This document shows positions 34,118 to 42,473 of a stretch of DNA of 59,736 nt, piece by piece. Position 1 is the first letter of the stretch, and each line of letters starts with the position of its first letter. The notes under the pieces were generated by a model. That model made no database searches and was not told where the DNA came from. It worked only from the letters and a program-made list of their open reading frames with translations. The DNA is from Vescimonas cirricatena. GTDB taxonomy: Bacteria > Bacillota > Clostridia > Oscillospirales > Oscillospiraceae. The stretch lies in contig NZ_JAJEPW010000014.1 in the NCBI RefSeq assembly GCF_020687045.1, positions 1 through 59,736 of the forward strand, written 5' to 3'. Position numbers and translations under genes: made by a program.

Positions 34118-35860
34118 TTATTTTCCTGCCAGCTTCTTCACCAGCTGGCCGTCCGGAACGGCCAGCATGGTCTGATAGGTGGTGTACACCACCATGCCCG
34201 GCCTGGCCCCGGCGGGCTTTTTCACATACCGCACCGGGGTGTAATCCACCGGCACCTTCCCAGCCTCCCGGCCCTGGGAATAGTACGCCGCCAGGCACGC
34301 CGCCTCATACAGGCTGGTCTCGTCCGGCTCCTGGCCCCCGGTGCACAGAATCACATGGGAGCCGTGGATCTTCTGGGTGTGGAGCCAGATATCCCTCCGG
34401 TCGGCCTCCTTGGCGGTGAGCCGGTCGTTCTGCCGGTTGCTGCGTCCCACCAGGATCCGCAGTCCGGCGGAGGACACAAACTGCCTGGGTTTGGAGGCCC
34501 GCTGAAAGCCCGGCTGCTTTTTGCCCCGGTTTTTCAGATAACCGCCGCTCTCCAACTCAGCGCGGATGTCGTTGAAATCCTGCTCCGCCTCCGCCTGGGA
34601 CAGCTCCTGCACCACGCTCTCCAGGTACGTCAGCTCCTCCCGGCCCTTTTCCAGCTGCTCCGTCAGAATTTTTTCGGCGGTCTTGGCCTTGGCATACTGC
34701 TTGAAATACCGGGCGGCGTTTTCCTGGGGCCCCAGCCGCACATCCAGCGGGATGTCCATTGGTGGGCAACCGTCCTCATAGTAATTTTCTGCCGTCAGGC
34801 GGTTCATGCCCCGCTCCATGCGGTAGAGGTTGGCGGTGATCAGCTCGCCGCAGATGCGCAGCCGCTCCCGGTCCCGGGTGGCGGCCAGCTCCTTCTCCTG
34901 GGCCGCCAGCTTCCGGCGCACCCGGTCCCGGGCTGCCGTGGCGGACTTCATCAGGTCCTGGCCCTTCTGCCGGACCCGGTCCGCCTGGTCCCGGCCCTCA
35001 TAAAATTCATCCAGCAGCCGGCCGAAGGAATCGAAGGTCTCCTGCTCCATGGCCGGGCCGTATTGGGTGATGGGACAATAGGTAAAATCCGCCGGCCGGC
35101 CGGCCCGGCGCAGCAGGGTGGGCACAAAGCCGCCGCCGGCAATTCTGTCCCGCCATGTCCCAAGGCTGTCCCACAATTTTTCGCCCCTGTCCCGGGACAA
35201 ACGGGCGTCTGTCTCACCGTATGCGGCGCAGACCAGCTCCCGGGCCATCAGCGGCGGCAGGGCCGTGAAGGTGTCCAGCAGCCACCCGTCCAGAGGCGTA
35301 TCCTCCGGCAGGGCGGACAGCAGTTCCAGAAATTCCTCCCGTGTGATCTCCAGCGGCGAGCGCTTTTCCTGCCGGGGCGGCAGATGATAGAACAGGCCTG
35401 GCAGCACCTGCCGCTGCTGGGACATCTCGAAGTCCACCCGCCGCAGGCAGTCGGTGATCCGGCCCTGGTGGTCCACCAGGATGAGATTGGCGTGCCGGGG
35501 CATGGCCTCCAGGATCAGACGCCACTGGCGCTGCTCCCCCAGCTCGTCGGCGGCCTGGATGGTCAGGGTCACCACCCGCTCCAGGGGCTCCTGGACAACG
35601 GACAAAATGCGCCCTCCTGCCAGGTGCTTGCGCAGCAGCATACAGAACATGGGCGGCTGGGAGGGATTGTCCCGCAGCTGCTCCGTCAGGTGCAGCCGGG
35701 GCTGGGTGGCTCCGGCGCACAGCAGCAGCCGCCGCCCGCCCCGCAGCAGCAGCACCACCTGGTCCCGGGCGGGCTGCTGAATCTTCTCTATGCGGGTGTT
35801 TTCCGCCTGGGCGGCGGTCTCCCGGACCACGGCACTCAGGCAAATGGCGTCCAGCGGCAT
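34118..35860 (-). CDS. rqcH: Rqc2-type ribosome quality control protein RqcH (NFACT)
   Basis: Protein of 580 aa that binds stalled 50S-peptidyl-tRNA complexes and recruits tRNA-Ala to add C-terminal alanine tails. Domains: NFACT-N (1-190; 'MPLDAICLSAVVRE', 'MPRHANLILVDHQGRITDCL'), a helix-hairpin-helix, a long coiled coil (about 280-420), and NFACT-R (about 445-560; 'RILVGRSNRQNDRLT', 'DIWLHTQKIHGSHVIL'). The older name is fibronectin-binding protein FbpA. At the position of the Asp-Arg pair needed for alanine tailing in Bacillus, I read Glu-Arg ('PLERVV'). The start ATG 35858-35860 follows GGAGGGGGAG, which lies inside the end of mrnC. Confidence 0.93.
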   Translation of the reverse strand: MPLDAICLSAVVRETAAQAENTRIEKIQQPARDQVVLLLRGGRRLLLCAGATQPRLHLTEQLRDNPSQPPMFCMLLRKHLAGGRILSVVQEPLERVVTLTIQAADELGEQRQWRLILEAMPRHANLILVDHQGRITDCLRRVDFEMSQQRQVLPGLFYHLPPRQEKRSPLEITREEFLELLSALPEDTPLDGWLLDTFTALPPLMARELVCAAYGETDARLSRDRGEKLWDSLGTWRDRIAGGGFVPTLLRRAGRPADFTYCPITQYGPAMEQETFDSFGRLLDEFYEGRDQADRVRQKGQDLMKSATAARDRVRRKLAAQEKELAATRDRERLRICGELITANLYRMERGMNRLTAENYYEDGCPPMDIPLDVRLGPQENAARYFKQYAKAKTAEKILTEQLEKGREELTYLESVVQELSQAEAEQDFNDIRAELESGGYLKNRGKKQPGFQRASKPRQFVSSAGLRILVGRSNRQNDRLTAKEADRRDIWLHTQKIHGSHVILCTGGQEPDETSLYEAACLAAYYSQGREAGKVPVDYTPVRYVKKPAGARPGMVVYTTYQTMLAVPDGQLVKKLAGK

Positions 35861-35861
35861 A

Positions 35862-36266
35862 TTACTCCCCCTCCATCATCCGGCAGAACAGCTCGTTGGC
35901 CCGGTCCCGCCGCCCCTGGAGATACAGATAGCCCAGCAGAGCCTCCAGGGCCGTGGCCTGCTGATACTGGGCCCGGCTGGCATGGGCCGGGATGGAATGG
36001 ACGTTGGCGTTGCGGCCCCGGCGGAACACGTCCTGCTCCTCCTGGGTCAGCAGGGGGAGAATTTTCTCCGCCAGCTCCGCCTGCCGGGGGGCGCACACCA
36101 GGGCCACCGCGGCCCGGTGCAGGCCCTTTCCCGTGGCCTTGCCCCCAGCGCACAGCCAGGTGCGCACCAGCAGCTCATACACCGCGTCGCCTATATGGGC
36201 CAGGCCGATGGAGCTGATGCTGCGGATCTGCTCCGGCGGCAGCTGCACGGCAAAATAATCAGTCAT
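35862..36266 (-). CDS. mrnC: Mini-ribonuclease III
   Basis: Protein of 134 aa: an RNase III catalytic domain without a dsRNA-binding domain, which matures 23S rRNA in Firmicutes. Visible: 'GLAHIGDAVYELLVRTWL', 'GRNANVHSIPAHASRAQYQQ' and the catalytic 'TALEALLGYLYL' (acidic residues in HIGDA and ALEAL). AGGAG before the ATG. One base separates its stop from the rqcH start, so the two translation-quality genes are coupled. Confidence 0.94.
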   Translation of the reverse strand: MTDYFAVQLPPEQIRSISSIGLAHIGDAVYELLVRTWLCAGGKATGKGLHRAAVALVCAPRQAELAEKILPLLTQEEQDVFRRGRNANVHSIPAHASRAQYQQATALEALLGYLYLQGRRDRANELFCRMMEGE

Positions 36267-36300
36267 GGTATTTGCTCCTTAATGGTTTCGTTACGCAATA

Positions 36301-38943
36301 TCAGCCCTTGGCGGCCAGCCAGTTGCGGCCGGTGTGGGCCTCCGCCAGCAGGGGGACGGACAGCTCCGCCACGCCCTGCATCTCCTGCTGCAAAAGGGCC
36401 TCCACCCGGGGGGCCTCCTCCTCCGGACACTCCACGATCAGCTCATCGTGGACCTGCATAATCAGCCGGGCGGCCAGGCCCTCCCGGGCCAGGCGGCTGT
36501 GGACCCGGACCATGGCCAGCTTGATGATGTCCGCCGCCGTGCCCTGGATGGGCATATTCAGGGCCACCCGCTCGCCGAAGGACCGCATATTGAAGTTGGA
36601 GCTTTTCAGCTCCGGCAAAGCCCGGCGGCGGTGCCACAGGGTCTCCACATAGCCCTGCTCCCGGGCCTTGTCCACCACGTCCGTCATATACTGCTTCACC
36701 CCGGTATAGGTGGCAAAATACCGGTCCATATACTCCTTGGCCTCCTGCACCGTGACGCCAATATCCTGGGACAGGGAGAAGGCGGAAATGCCATAGACAA
36801 TGCCGAAGTTCACGGCCTTGGCCCGGGAGCGCATCTGGTGGGTCACCTGGTCCTGGGGCACATGGAACACCCGGGCGGCGGTGACGGTGTGGAAGTCCGC
36901 GCCGGACAGGAAGGCCTGCTGCATAGCGGTGTCGCCGGAGATGTGGGCCAGCAGCCGCAGCTCGATCTGGGAATAGTCAGCGTCCACCAGCACATGGCCC
37001 GGGGCCGCCACAAACATCTCCCGCATTTTGCTGCCCAGCTCCGTGCGGGTGGGGATATTCTGAAGATTCGGCTCCGTGGAGGACAGGCGGCCGGTGGCCG
37101 TTACCGTCATCTGGAAGCTGGTGCGGATGCGGCCATCCGGGTCGATGACCTTCAGCAGGCCGTCGGCATAGGTGCTTTTCAGCTTGGCATACTGCCGGTA
37201 GGTCAGCACGTCCGCCACCAGGGGGTGGTCCTTCAGCTTCTCCAGCACGTCGGCGTTGGTGGACCAGCCGGTTTTGGTCTTTTTCCCGTGGGGCAGGCCC
37301 AGGTCCTCAAACAGGACCTTTCCCAGCTGCTTGGGGGAATTGATGTTGAACTGCTGCCCGGCGGCGGCGTAAATCCGCTGCTCCAGCCGGTCGATGGTGT
37401 CGGACAGCTCCCGGCCAAACCGGGCCAGGGCCCCGCCGTCCACCAAAAAGCCGCTGCGCTCCATATCCGCCAGCACCCGGCACAGAGGAAGCTCCACATC
37501 GAAGTACAGCTTTTCCATGCCCTGCTCCCGGAGCCGGGGCAAAAGCACACCATACAGGGCCTCTATCGCTGCGCCATAGCTGTGCAGCGACGCCCAGGCG
37601 GCAGCCCGGTCTCCCAGAGGGGAGAAGGCGTCCGGCTCCAGATGGGCGGGCTTTTCCAGCTCCTGGTTGAAATACGACACAAACAGCCGGGGCAGGTCAT
37701 AGCCCCCCGCCGTGGCATCCAGCAGATACGCCGCCAGGGCGGTGTCGAACACGAAGCCCTCCGCCGGAAGACCCGCGTCCAGCAGGGCGCGCATCAGGTC
37801 CTTGACGTTGTGGGACACCTTGGGGATATCGGCGGCAAGCAGCGCCCCCAGCAGGGCGTTCCAGTTCCCCTGATAGCCCCCGGACCACAGCTCCGCCATC
37901 TGTGCCGTGCTCTCGCCGGTATCCCAATGGACAGAGATGGCCATCAGGTCTGCTGCGGCGTACAGGGCCACGTGATCGGCCCTGCGCCACTCCTCCAGCA
38001 GAGTCCGGGCCTGCTCCTCCGTTTCCACGGGGACCACCGTGGCGGTAACCTCCGGCTTCTCCGCCGTCTCCTGGTGGGGGCGCAGGTGGTATTTGTCGAT
38101 GAGCTTCTGAAATTCCAGCCGCAGGAACAGGTCGTACAGCTCCGGGCGGAAGGGCCGGCGGAGATTTTCCGCCGGGTCAAAGTCCAGGGGGGCGTCGGTG
38201 ACGATGGTGGCCAGCCAATAGCTGTGGCGGGCGGACTCCTCCCCCTCCGCCAGCTTGCGGATGGCGGCGGGCTTGGCGTGCAGGTCCGGCAGCAGGCGAT
38301 AGATCTCGTCAATGGTGCCGTATTCCTGCACCAAGGCCATGGCAGTCTTCTCCCCTACCCCCGGCACGCCGGGAATGTTGTCCGAAGTGTCGCCCATCAG
38401 GGCCTTCAGGTCGATCATGTGGATGGGGTCGAAGCCGTACTGCTCCCGGAAGGTCTCCGGGGTCATATCCTTGGTGGTGGTCTGGCCCATACGGGTGGAC
38501 ACCAGCTTCACCTTGGTGCGGTCGGTGATCAGCTGGAGGCTGTCCTTGTCGCCGGTGACGATGACGCAGTCCCACCCCGCCGCCTGGCATTTGCGGCTGA
38601 TGGTGCCGATGAGGTCGTCGGCCTCGTACCCCGCCAGCTCATAGCAGGGCACGGACATGGCCGAAAGCACCTGCTTCATCACCGGCAGCTGCATGGCCAG
38701 CTCCGGGGGCATGGGCTTGCGCTGGGCCTTGTATTCCGCGTCCGCCCGGTGGCGGAAGGTGGGCTCCCGGCGGTCGAAGGTGACGCACAGGGCCTCCGGG
38801 TTTTCCTCGTCCAGCAGGCGCTGGAGGGTGGTGATGAAGCCGTATACCGCATGGGTATACAGCCCATCCCGGGTGGACAGGGGGCGGATGCCGTAATAGG
38901 CGCGGTTCAATATACTGTTGCCGTCCAGGACCATGAGCTTCAT
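36301..38943 (-). CDS. polA: DNA polymerase I
   Basis: Repair and Okazaki-fragment polymerase of 880 aa. 5' nuclease domain: 1-290 ('LDGNSILNRAYYGIRPL', 'GYEADDLIGT', 'LMGDTSDNIPGVPGVGEKTA'). Vestigial 3'-5' exonuclease: about 300-480. Polymerase: motif A 'LVDADYSQIELRLLAHIS', motif B 'RSRAKAVNFGIVYGIS', motif C 'QVHDELIVE'. In the exonuclease region the Asp-x-Glu metal motif is replaced by 'VALYAAADLMA', so proofreading should be absent, as in Bacillus-type Pol I. AGGAGGT lies 7 bases before the ATG. Confidence 0.97.
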   Translation of the reverse strand: MKLMVLDGNSILNRAYYGIRPLSTRDGLYTHAVYGFITTLQRLLDEENPEALCVTFDRREPTFRHRADAEYKAQRKPMPPELAMQLPVMKQVLSAMSVPCYELAGYEADDLIGTISRKCQAAGWDCVIVTGDKDSLQLITDRTKVKLVSTRMGQTTTKDMTPETFREQYGFDPIHMIDLKALMGDTSDNIPGVPGVGEKTAMALVQEYGTIDEIYRLLPDLHAKPAAIRKLAEGEESARHSYWLATIVTDAPLDFDPAENLRRPFRPELYDLFLRLEFQKLIDKYHLRPHQETAEKPEVTATVVPVETEEQARTLLEEWRRADHVALYAAADLMAISVHWDTGESTAQMAELWSGGYQGNWNALLGALLAADIPKVSHNVKDLMRALLDAGLPAEGFVFDTALAAYLLDATAGGYDLPRLFVSYFNQELEKPAHLEPDAFSPLGDRAAAWASLHSYGAAIEALYGVLLPRLREQGMEKLYFDVELPLCRVLADMERSGFLVDGGALARFGRELSDTIDRLEQRIYAAAGQQFNINSPKQLGKVLFEDLGLPHGKKTKTGWSTNADVLEKLKDHPLVADVLTYRQYAKLKSTYADGLLKVIDPDGRIRTSFQMTVTATGRLSSTEPNLQNIPTRTELGSKMREMFVAAPGHVLVDADYSQIELRLLAHISGDTAMQQAFLSGADFHTVTAARVFHVPQDQVTHQMRSRAKAVNFGIVYGISAFSLSQDIGVTVQEAKEYMDRYFATYTGVKQYMTDVVDKAREQGYVETLWHRRRALPELKSSNFNMRSFGERVALNMPIQGTAADIIKLAMVRVHSRLAREGLAARLIMQVHDELIVECPEEEAPRVEALLQQEMQGVAELSVPLLAEAHTGRNWLAAKG

Positions 38944-38976
38944 GGAAGGGACCTCCTAATTCGTTTGATCCGTTTT

Positions 38977-39005
38977 ATTATACCTCTTTTTATTCTTTTG
39001 TACAA
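38977..39005 (-). promoter_or_regulatory. polA-mrnC-rqcH promoter
   Basis: Minus strand TTGTAC (39000-39005), 17 bases, TATAAT (38977-38982), about 34 bases before the polA ATG. Confidence 0.7.
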
Positions 39006-39027
39006 GGAGCAGAAAGAGACGCACGCG

Positions 39028-39056
39028 GCTTGTCAAAAAAGAATTTTTTGATAAGC
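39028..39056. repeat. AT-rich hairpin between divergent polA and sigma promoters
   Basis: GCTTGTCAAAAAA-gaa-TTTTTTGATAAGC, a 13-bp stem with one G-U pair. The 12-mer GCTTGTCAAAAA recurs exactly at 42235. Confidence 0.6.
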
Positions 39057-39085
39057 TGGAAATCCGTGAGGCGGCATGATAAAAT
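39057..39085 (+). promoter_or_regulatory. Candidate promoter of sigma/anti-sigma operon
   Basis: TGGAAA (39057-39062), 17 bases, TAAAAT (39080-39085). It is a modest match to sigma-A; an ECF-type autoregulatory promoter could exist instead but I cannot define one. Confidence 0.4.
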
Positions 39086-39171
39086 AAAAGAAAAATTTTG
39101 GGGAAATTTTTTCGGGGGACGCAATAAAACCGCCTTGCCGTGCATTATCCAGATGACAGGAGACAAAAGAG

Positions 39172-39747
39172 ATGCTGCACAGGATTGACAACACAACTTC
39201 ATCCCTCCCTGCGGAGGAGGTCCAGGAGCTTCGGCGGCTGCTTTCGGGAGTGGCCGCAGGAAGCCAAGATGATCTGGCCGAACTATATCGCCGCACCCGA
39301 ACGGCGGTGTACGGTCTGGCCCTGTCCTATCTCCGCAACGCCCACGACGCCCAGGACCTGACCCAGGATGTGTTCGTTCACATCTGGGACACGGCGGGAC
39401 AGTACCGGCCCACAGGCTCGCCTGTTGGGTGGATCCTGGCAGTGTGCCGGAATCTGTGCCTGATGCACCTGCGGCGGGAGAGCCGTCAGGTGACCATGGA
39501 GGACCAGGAGTGGCACGCCATCCCCGACAACTGCCCGGGGCTGGACAGCCAGGAGCGGCTGCTTCTGCAGGACGCCCTGGCGGTGCTGGGAGAGGAGGAG
39601 CGGCGGATCGTCCTGCTGCACACGGCGGGCCTGAAGCACCGGGAAATCGGTCAGGCGCTGGGCCTGCCCCTGGCAACCGTCCTGTCAAAATATCACAGAG
39701 CATTGAAAAAGATGCGAGCTTACATGGAAGGAGATGACGCCCGATGA
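39172..39747 (+). CDS. ECF-like sigma-70 family RNA polymerase sigma factor
   Basis: Sigma factor of 191 aa with region 2 ('AELYRRTRTAVYGLALSYLR', 'DAQDLTQDVFVHIWD') and region 4 ('LGEEERRIVLLHTAGLKHRE', 'IGQALGLPLATVLSKYHRAL'); regions 1.1 and 3 are absent. AGGAG precedes the ATG. The gene overlaps the following anti-sigma gene by 4 bases (ATGA), the standard layout for a sigma held inactive by a membrane partner. The target genes are unknown; the secreted and cell-wall proteins nearby are plausible candidates only by theme. Confidence 0.92.
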   Translation: MLHRIDNTTSSLPAEEVQELRRLLSGVAAGSQDDLAELYRRTRTAVYGLALSYLRNAHDAQDLTQDVFVHIWDTAGQYRPTGSPVGWILAVCRNLCLMHLRRESRQVTMEDQEWHAIPDNCPGLDSQERLLLQDALAVLGEEERRIVLLHTAGLKHREIGQALGLPLATVLSKYHRALKKMRAYMEGDDAR

Positions 39748-41141
39748 CCAACGATCAGATGGAACGCAGGCTTTCCGCCGCGCTGGACAAGACCGCGCCG
39801 GACGACGTGGACGGCGTGCTCTCCCGCTGTACAGAGCGGAAAGGAACGGTAGTCCCTATGAAAAAGAAGAATAACCGAATGAAGAAATGGATGCAGGCGG
39901 TGGCGGCCTGCCTGGCGGTGCTGCTGCTGGGCGGCGGCGGTCTGCTGGTGCAGCAGGCCCACGCCGTGACCTCGGTGGTGTCCCTGGACGTGAATCCCAG
40001 CATCGAGCTGCGGGTGAACAGCCGGGAAAAGGTGGTGTCCTGCCAGGCCCTGAACCAGGAGGCCCAGGCCGTGCTGGAGGATATGGACGGCGGCAGGGAC
40101 CTGAAGGGCGTCAAGGCGGACGTGGCGGTGAACGCCATCGTGGGCAGCCTGGTGCGGTGCGGATATCTGGACAGTCTGTCCTCCGCCATCCTCATCTCCG
40201 TGGAGGATAAGGATCAGGCCCGGGCCCAGCGGCTGCAGCAGGAGCTGACCAATGTCGCGGGCGGCGCTTTGGGCAACTCCCAGGCCGCCGTGCTGAGCCA
40301 GACGGTGCAGCAGGACAAGGAGCTGGAAAAGCAGGCCAAGGCCAACAACATCTCCACCGGCAAGGCGGCCCTGATCCGCCAGGCCATGGCCCTGAACGGC
40401 AGCCTGACCTTCGAGGGGCTGGCCCAGCTGTCTGTGGAGGAGCTGCGGGACCTGATCGAGGCCGGTGCGCCGGGGATGCCCATCGGCATGCAGGCGGCTC
40501 TGGAGGCGGCGGCCCAGTATGCGGGCCTGACCACGGCGGACATCACCGACGCGGACGTGGACCCGGAGCTGGACGAGACACCCGCCCACTATGAGGTGGA
40601 GTTCCAGGTGCCCGGCAAGGGCGAGCTGGAGTATAAGGTGGAGGCGTATACCGGCCAGGTGCTCACCGGCCAGGCCAATGTGCAGCCCTCCACTCCCGTG
40701 AACCCCTCCGGTGACATTGGCATGGAGGCCGCCAAGAGCGCTGCTTTGAAGCACGCGGGTCTGTCCACCGCCGTCTTTACCAAGGCGGAGCGGGACTATG
40801 ACGACGGGCGACTGGAGTATGAGCTGGAGTTCCACACCGACAGCGCCGCCTATGAGGTCACCGTGGACGCCGCCACCGGCCGCGTGCTGGACTATGAGAA
40901 GGAGAACCTTCGCGGCGGCACCGGCGGCACCGATATCGGCGCCCAGGCCGCCAAGGCCGCGGCCCTGAAGCACGCGGGCCTGTCCGAAGGCCAGGTGCAG
41001 CAGCTTCAGGTGGAATGGGACAACGAAAACGGCCGGGCCGTGTATGAGGTGGAGTTCAAGTCCGGCGGCATGGAGTATGACTACGTCATCGACGCCGCCA
41101 CCGGAGCCGTGCTGGACCACGAGACGGAGCGGGACGACTGA
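39744..41141 (+). CDS. RsgI-like transmembrane anti-sigma factor with PepSY repeats
   Basis: Protein of 465 aa. A cytoplasmic N-terminus (1-47) is likely to hold the sigma factor, followed by one membrane helix (about 50-66, 'LAVLLLGGGGLLV'). Then an extracellular RsgI-type domain begins 'SVVSLDVNPSIELRVNSREK'; the Asn-Pro in 'DVNPS' is where clostridial RsgI proteins self-cleave. The C-terminal half has three PepSY-like units ('MQAALEAAAQYAGL', 'MEAAKSAALKHAGL', 'AQAAKAAALKHAGL', each followed by a 'YEVEF...ATGxVLDY' sheet). In cellulolytic clostridia the sensor part binds polysaccharide; here PepSY modules replace it. A strong terminator follows. Confidence 0.88.
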   Translation: MTNDQMERRLSAALDKTAPDDVDGVLSRCTERKGTVVPMKKKNNRMKKWMQAVAACLAVLLLGGGGLLVQQAHAVTSVVSLDVNPSIELRVNSREKVVSCQALNQEAQAVLEDMDGGRDLKGVKADVAVNAIVGSLVRCGYLDSLSSAILISVEDKDQARAQRLQQELTNVAGGALGNSQAAVLSQTVQQDKELEKQAKANNISTGKAALIRQAMALNGSLTFEGLAQLSVEELRDLIEAGAPGMPIGMQAALEAAAQYAGLTTADITDADVDPELDETPAHYEVEFQVPGKGELEYKVEAYTGQVLTGQANVQPSTPVNPSGDIGMEAAKSAALKHAGLSTAVFTKAERDYDDGRLEYELEFHTDSAAYEVTVDAATGRVLDYEKENLRGGTGGTDIGAQAAKAAALKHAGLSEGQVQQLQVEWDNENGRAVYEVEFKSGGMEYDYVIDAATGAVLDHETERDD

Positions 41142-41149
41142 GCGCAGTA

Positions 41150-41179
41150 AAAAAACGGGGGCCGCGGCCCCCGTTTTTT
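41150..41179 (+). terminator. Rho-independent terminator of sigma/anti-sigma operon
   Basis: AAAAAACGGGGGCC...GGCCCCCGTTTTTT, nine bases after the anti-sigma stop. Confidence 0.92.
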
Positions 41180-41219
41180 CCGTCTGGACAATGCATCCCG
41201 GATGTATAGGGCGGAAGGT

Positions 41220-41247
41220 TTGACTTTTCATCCAATTTTGGTATAAT
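41220..41247 (+). promoter_or_regulatory. degV-family promoter
   Basis: TTGACT (41220-41225), 16 bases, TATAAT (41242-41247), about 40 bases before the ATG. Confidence 0.75.
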
Positions 41248-41287
41248 ATGTGCAGTAAGTTCTATTCAATCGAAAGGGAGAAAGGAT

Positions 41288-42184
41288 ATGGAACGGAAAT
41301 TTGTACTGAGCTGCTGCTCCACGGTGGACCTGCCCTATGCGTACATGGCCCAGCGGGACATCCCGGTGCTGTTTTACCACTATGTGGTGGGTAACCAGGA
41401 GTATGTGGACGATATGGGCCGGGATCCGGCGGCTCTGCCCCGGTTTTACGGGTTCCTGAAGGCGGGCCAGCTTCCCCAGACGTCCCAGATCAACGTGGCC
41501 GATTATCTGGATTTCTTTGAGGAGCAGCTGCAAAAGGGCGACCTGCTGCACATCGCCTTCACCTCCGGCCAGTCCGGCTCGGTGCACAACGCCCAGGCCG
41601 CCGGAAAGCTGCTGCAGGAGAAGTATCCCGACAAGAAGATCGTGGTCATCGACTCCCTGTGCTCCTCCTCCGGCTACGGTCTGCTGGTGGATACGGCGGC
41701 GGATATGCGGGACGCCGGGGCCACCCTGGAGGAGACGGCCCAGTGGGTGCTGCGGAACCGCAACAAGGTGCACCACCAGTTCTTCTCTTCCGATATGACC
41801 CAGTTCCGGCGCACGGGCCGGGTGTCCGGCGCGGCGGCCATGGTGGCCACCATCATGAACATCTGCCCCATTATGCGGCTGGACGACAAGGGGGCCATCA
41901 AGGCCTACGGCAAAGTCCGGGGCAAGAAGAAGGCCGTGGAGGCCACGGTAAACGCCATGGAGGAGCACGCCCAGGGCGGCCGGGACTATGACCAGCGCTG
42001 CTTCGTGTGCCACTCCCAGTGCCCGGAGGACGCGCAGATGCTCATCGACGCTCTGGAGGAGCGGTTCCCCAGGCTCCGGGGCAAGATCCGCCTGTGCGAC
42101 ATCGGCACCATCATCGGGTCCCACAGTGGCCCCGGCACCGTGGCGGTGTTCTTCATGGGCGACGAGCGCCCGGCGATGGACTGA
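41288..42184 (+). CDS. DegV family fatty-acid-binding protein
   Basis: Protein of 298 aa. Family marks: N-terminal 'LSCCSTVDLPYAYM', 'TSQINVADYLDFFEEQL', the lipid-head-group motif 'LLHIAFTSGQSGSVHNAQAA', 'VIDSLCSSSGYGLLV' and C-terminal 'IGTIIGSHSGPGTVAVFF'. DegV/FakB proteins present bound fatty acid to the kinase FakA for phosphorylation and phospholipid synthesis; FakA is not in the window. 'LSCCSTVDLP' replaces the commoner 'TDSTxDLP' start, so the substrate may differ. Monocistronic. Confidence 0.92.
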   Translation: MERKFVLSCCSTVDLPYAYMAQRDIPVLFYHYVVGNQEYVDDMGRDPAALPRFYGFLKAGQLPQTSQINVADYLDFFEEQLQKGDLLHIAFTSGQSGSVHNAQAAGKLLQEKYPDKKIVVIDSLCSSSGYGLLVDTAADMRDAGATLEETAQWVLRNRNKVHHQFFSSDMTQFRRTGRVSGAAAMVATIMNICPIMRLDDKGAIKAYGKVRGKKKAVEATVNAMEEHAQGGRDYDQRCFVCHSQCPEDAQMLIDALEERFPRLRGKIRLCDIGTIIGSHSGPGTVAVFFMGDERPAMD

Positions 42185-42198
42185 TACATCATGCTCCC

Positions 42199-42231
42199 GA
42201 TGCAGGCATCCGTGAAACGGGTGCCTGCATC
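42199..42231 (+). terminator. Hairpin after degV-family gene
   Basis: GATGCAGGCA-T-CCGT-gaa-ACGG-G-TGCCTGCATC, a 14-bp stem with one mismatch, 14 bases after the stop. No clear T-run follows, so termination is probable rather than certain. Confidence 0.6.
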
Positions 42232-42232
42232 T

Positions 42233-42437
42233 CAGCTTGTCAAAAAGGCCTCGCAGAGTTTGCCGTCCGCAGGCGGCAAATCAAATGTGATCCATTTTTT
42301 GCCGGGGCGTGTACCTGGCAAAAAATACTTCTCAGTCTGCAAGTGTGGAATTTGTTCGCCCGTGGCGGACAAATTATGCGCGCGGCAGACTGCAAGCCTT
42401 TTGTTCAAAAAGGGCAACGCCCTTTTTGAACAGTCTC
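42233..42437. repeat. Hairpin-rich intergenic element, MITE-like
   Basis: About 205 bases without a coding frame but with four consecutive inverted repeats: 42259-42280 (TTTGCCG/CGGCAAA); 42294-42326 (ATTTTTTGCC/GGCAAAAAAT); 42333-42392 (CAGTCTGC/GCAGACTG, enclosing a 12-bp stem AATTTGTTCGCC/GGCGGACAAATT at 42349-42375); and 42402-42432 (TGTTCAAAAAGGGC/GCCCTTTTTGAACA). Its ends carry imperfect inverted copies of TGTCAAAAAGG. It lies between the convergent degV and sod genes. Confidence 0.6.
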
Positions 42438-42467
42438 AAACGGGCGGGGCTTCGGCCCCGCCCGTTT
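42438..42467. terminator. UUCG-loop terminator between degV region and sod
   Basis: AAACGGGCGGGGC-TTCG-GCCCCGCCCGTTT with flanking A and T runs. An ultra-stable tetraloop hairpin, ending the superoxide dismutase gene on the minus strand. Confidence 0.9.
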
Positions 42468-42473
42468 TGCGCT

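Noticed and set aside
42294..42326. Rho-independent terminator TTTTTTGCC...GGCAAAAAA
   Set aside because: The T-run is on the 5' side and the A-run on the 3' side on both strands, the reverse of a terminator.
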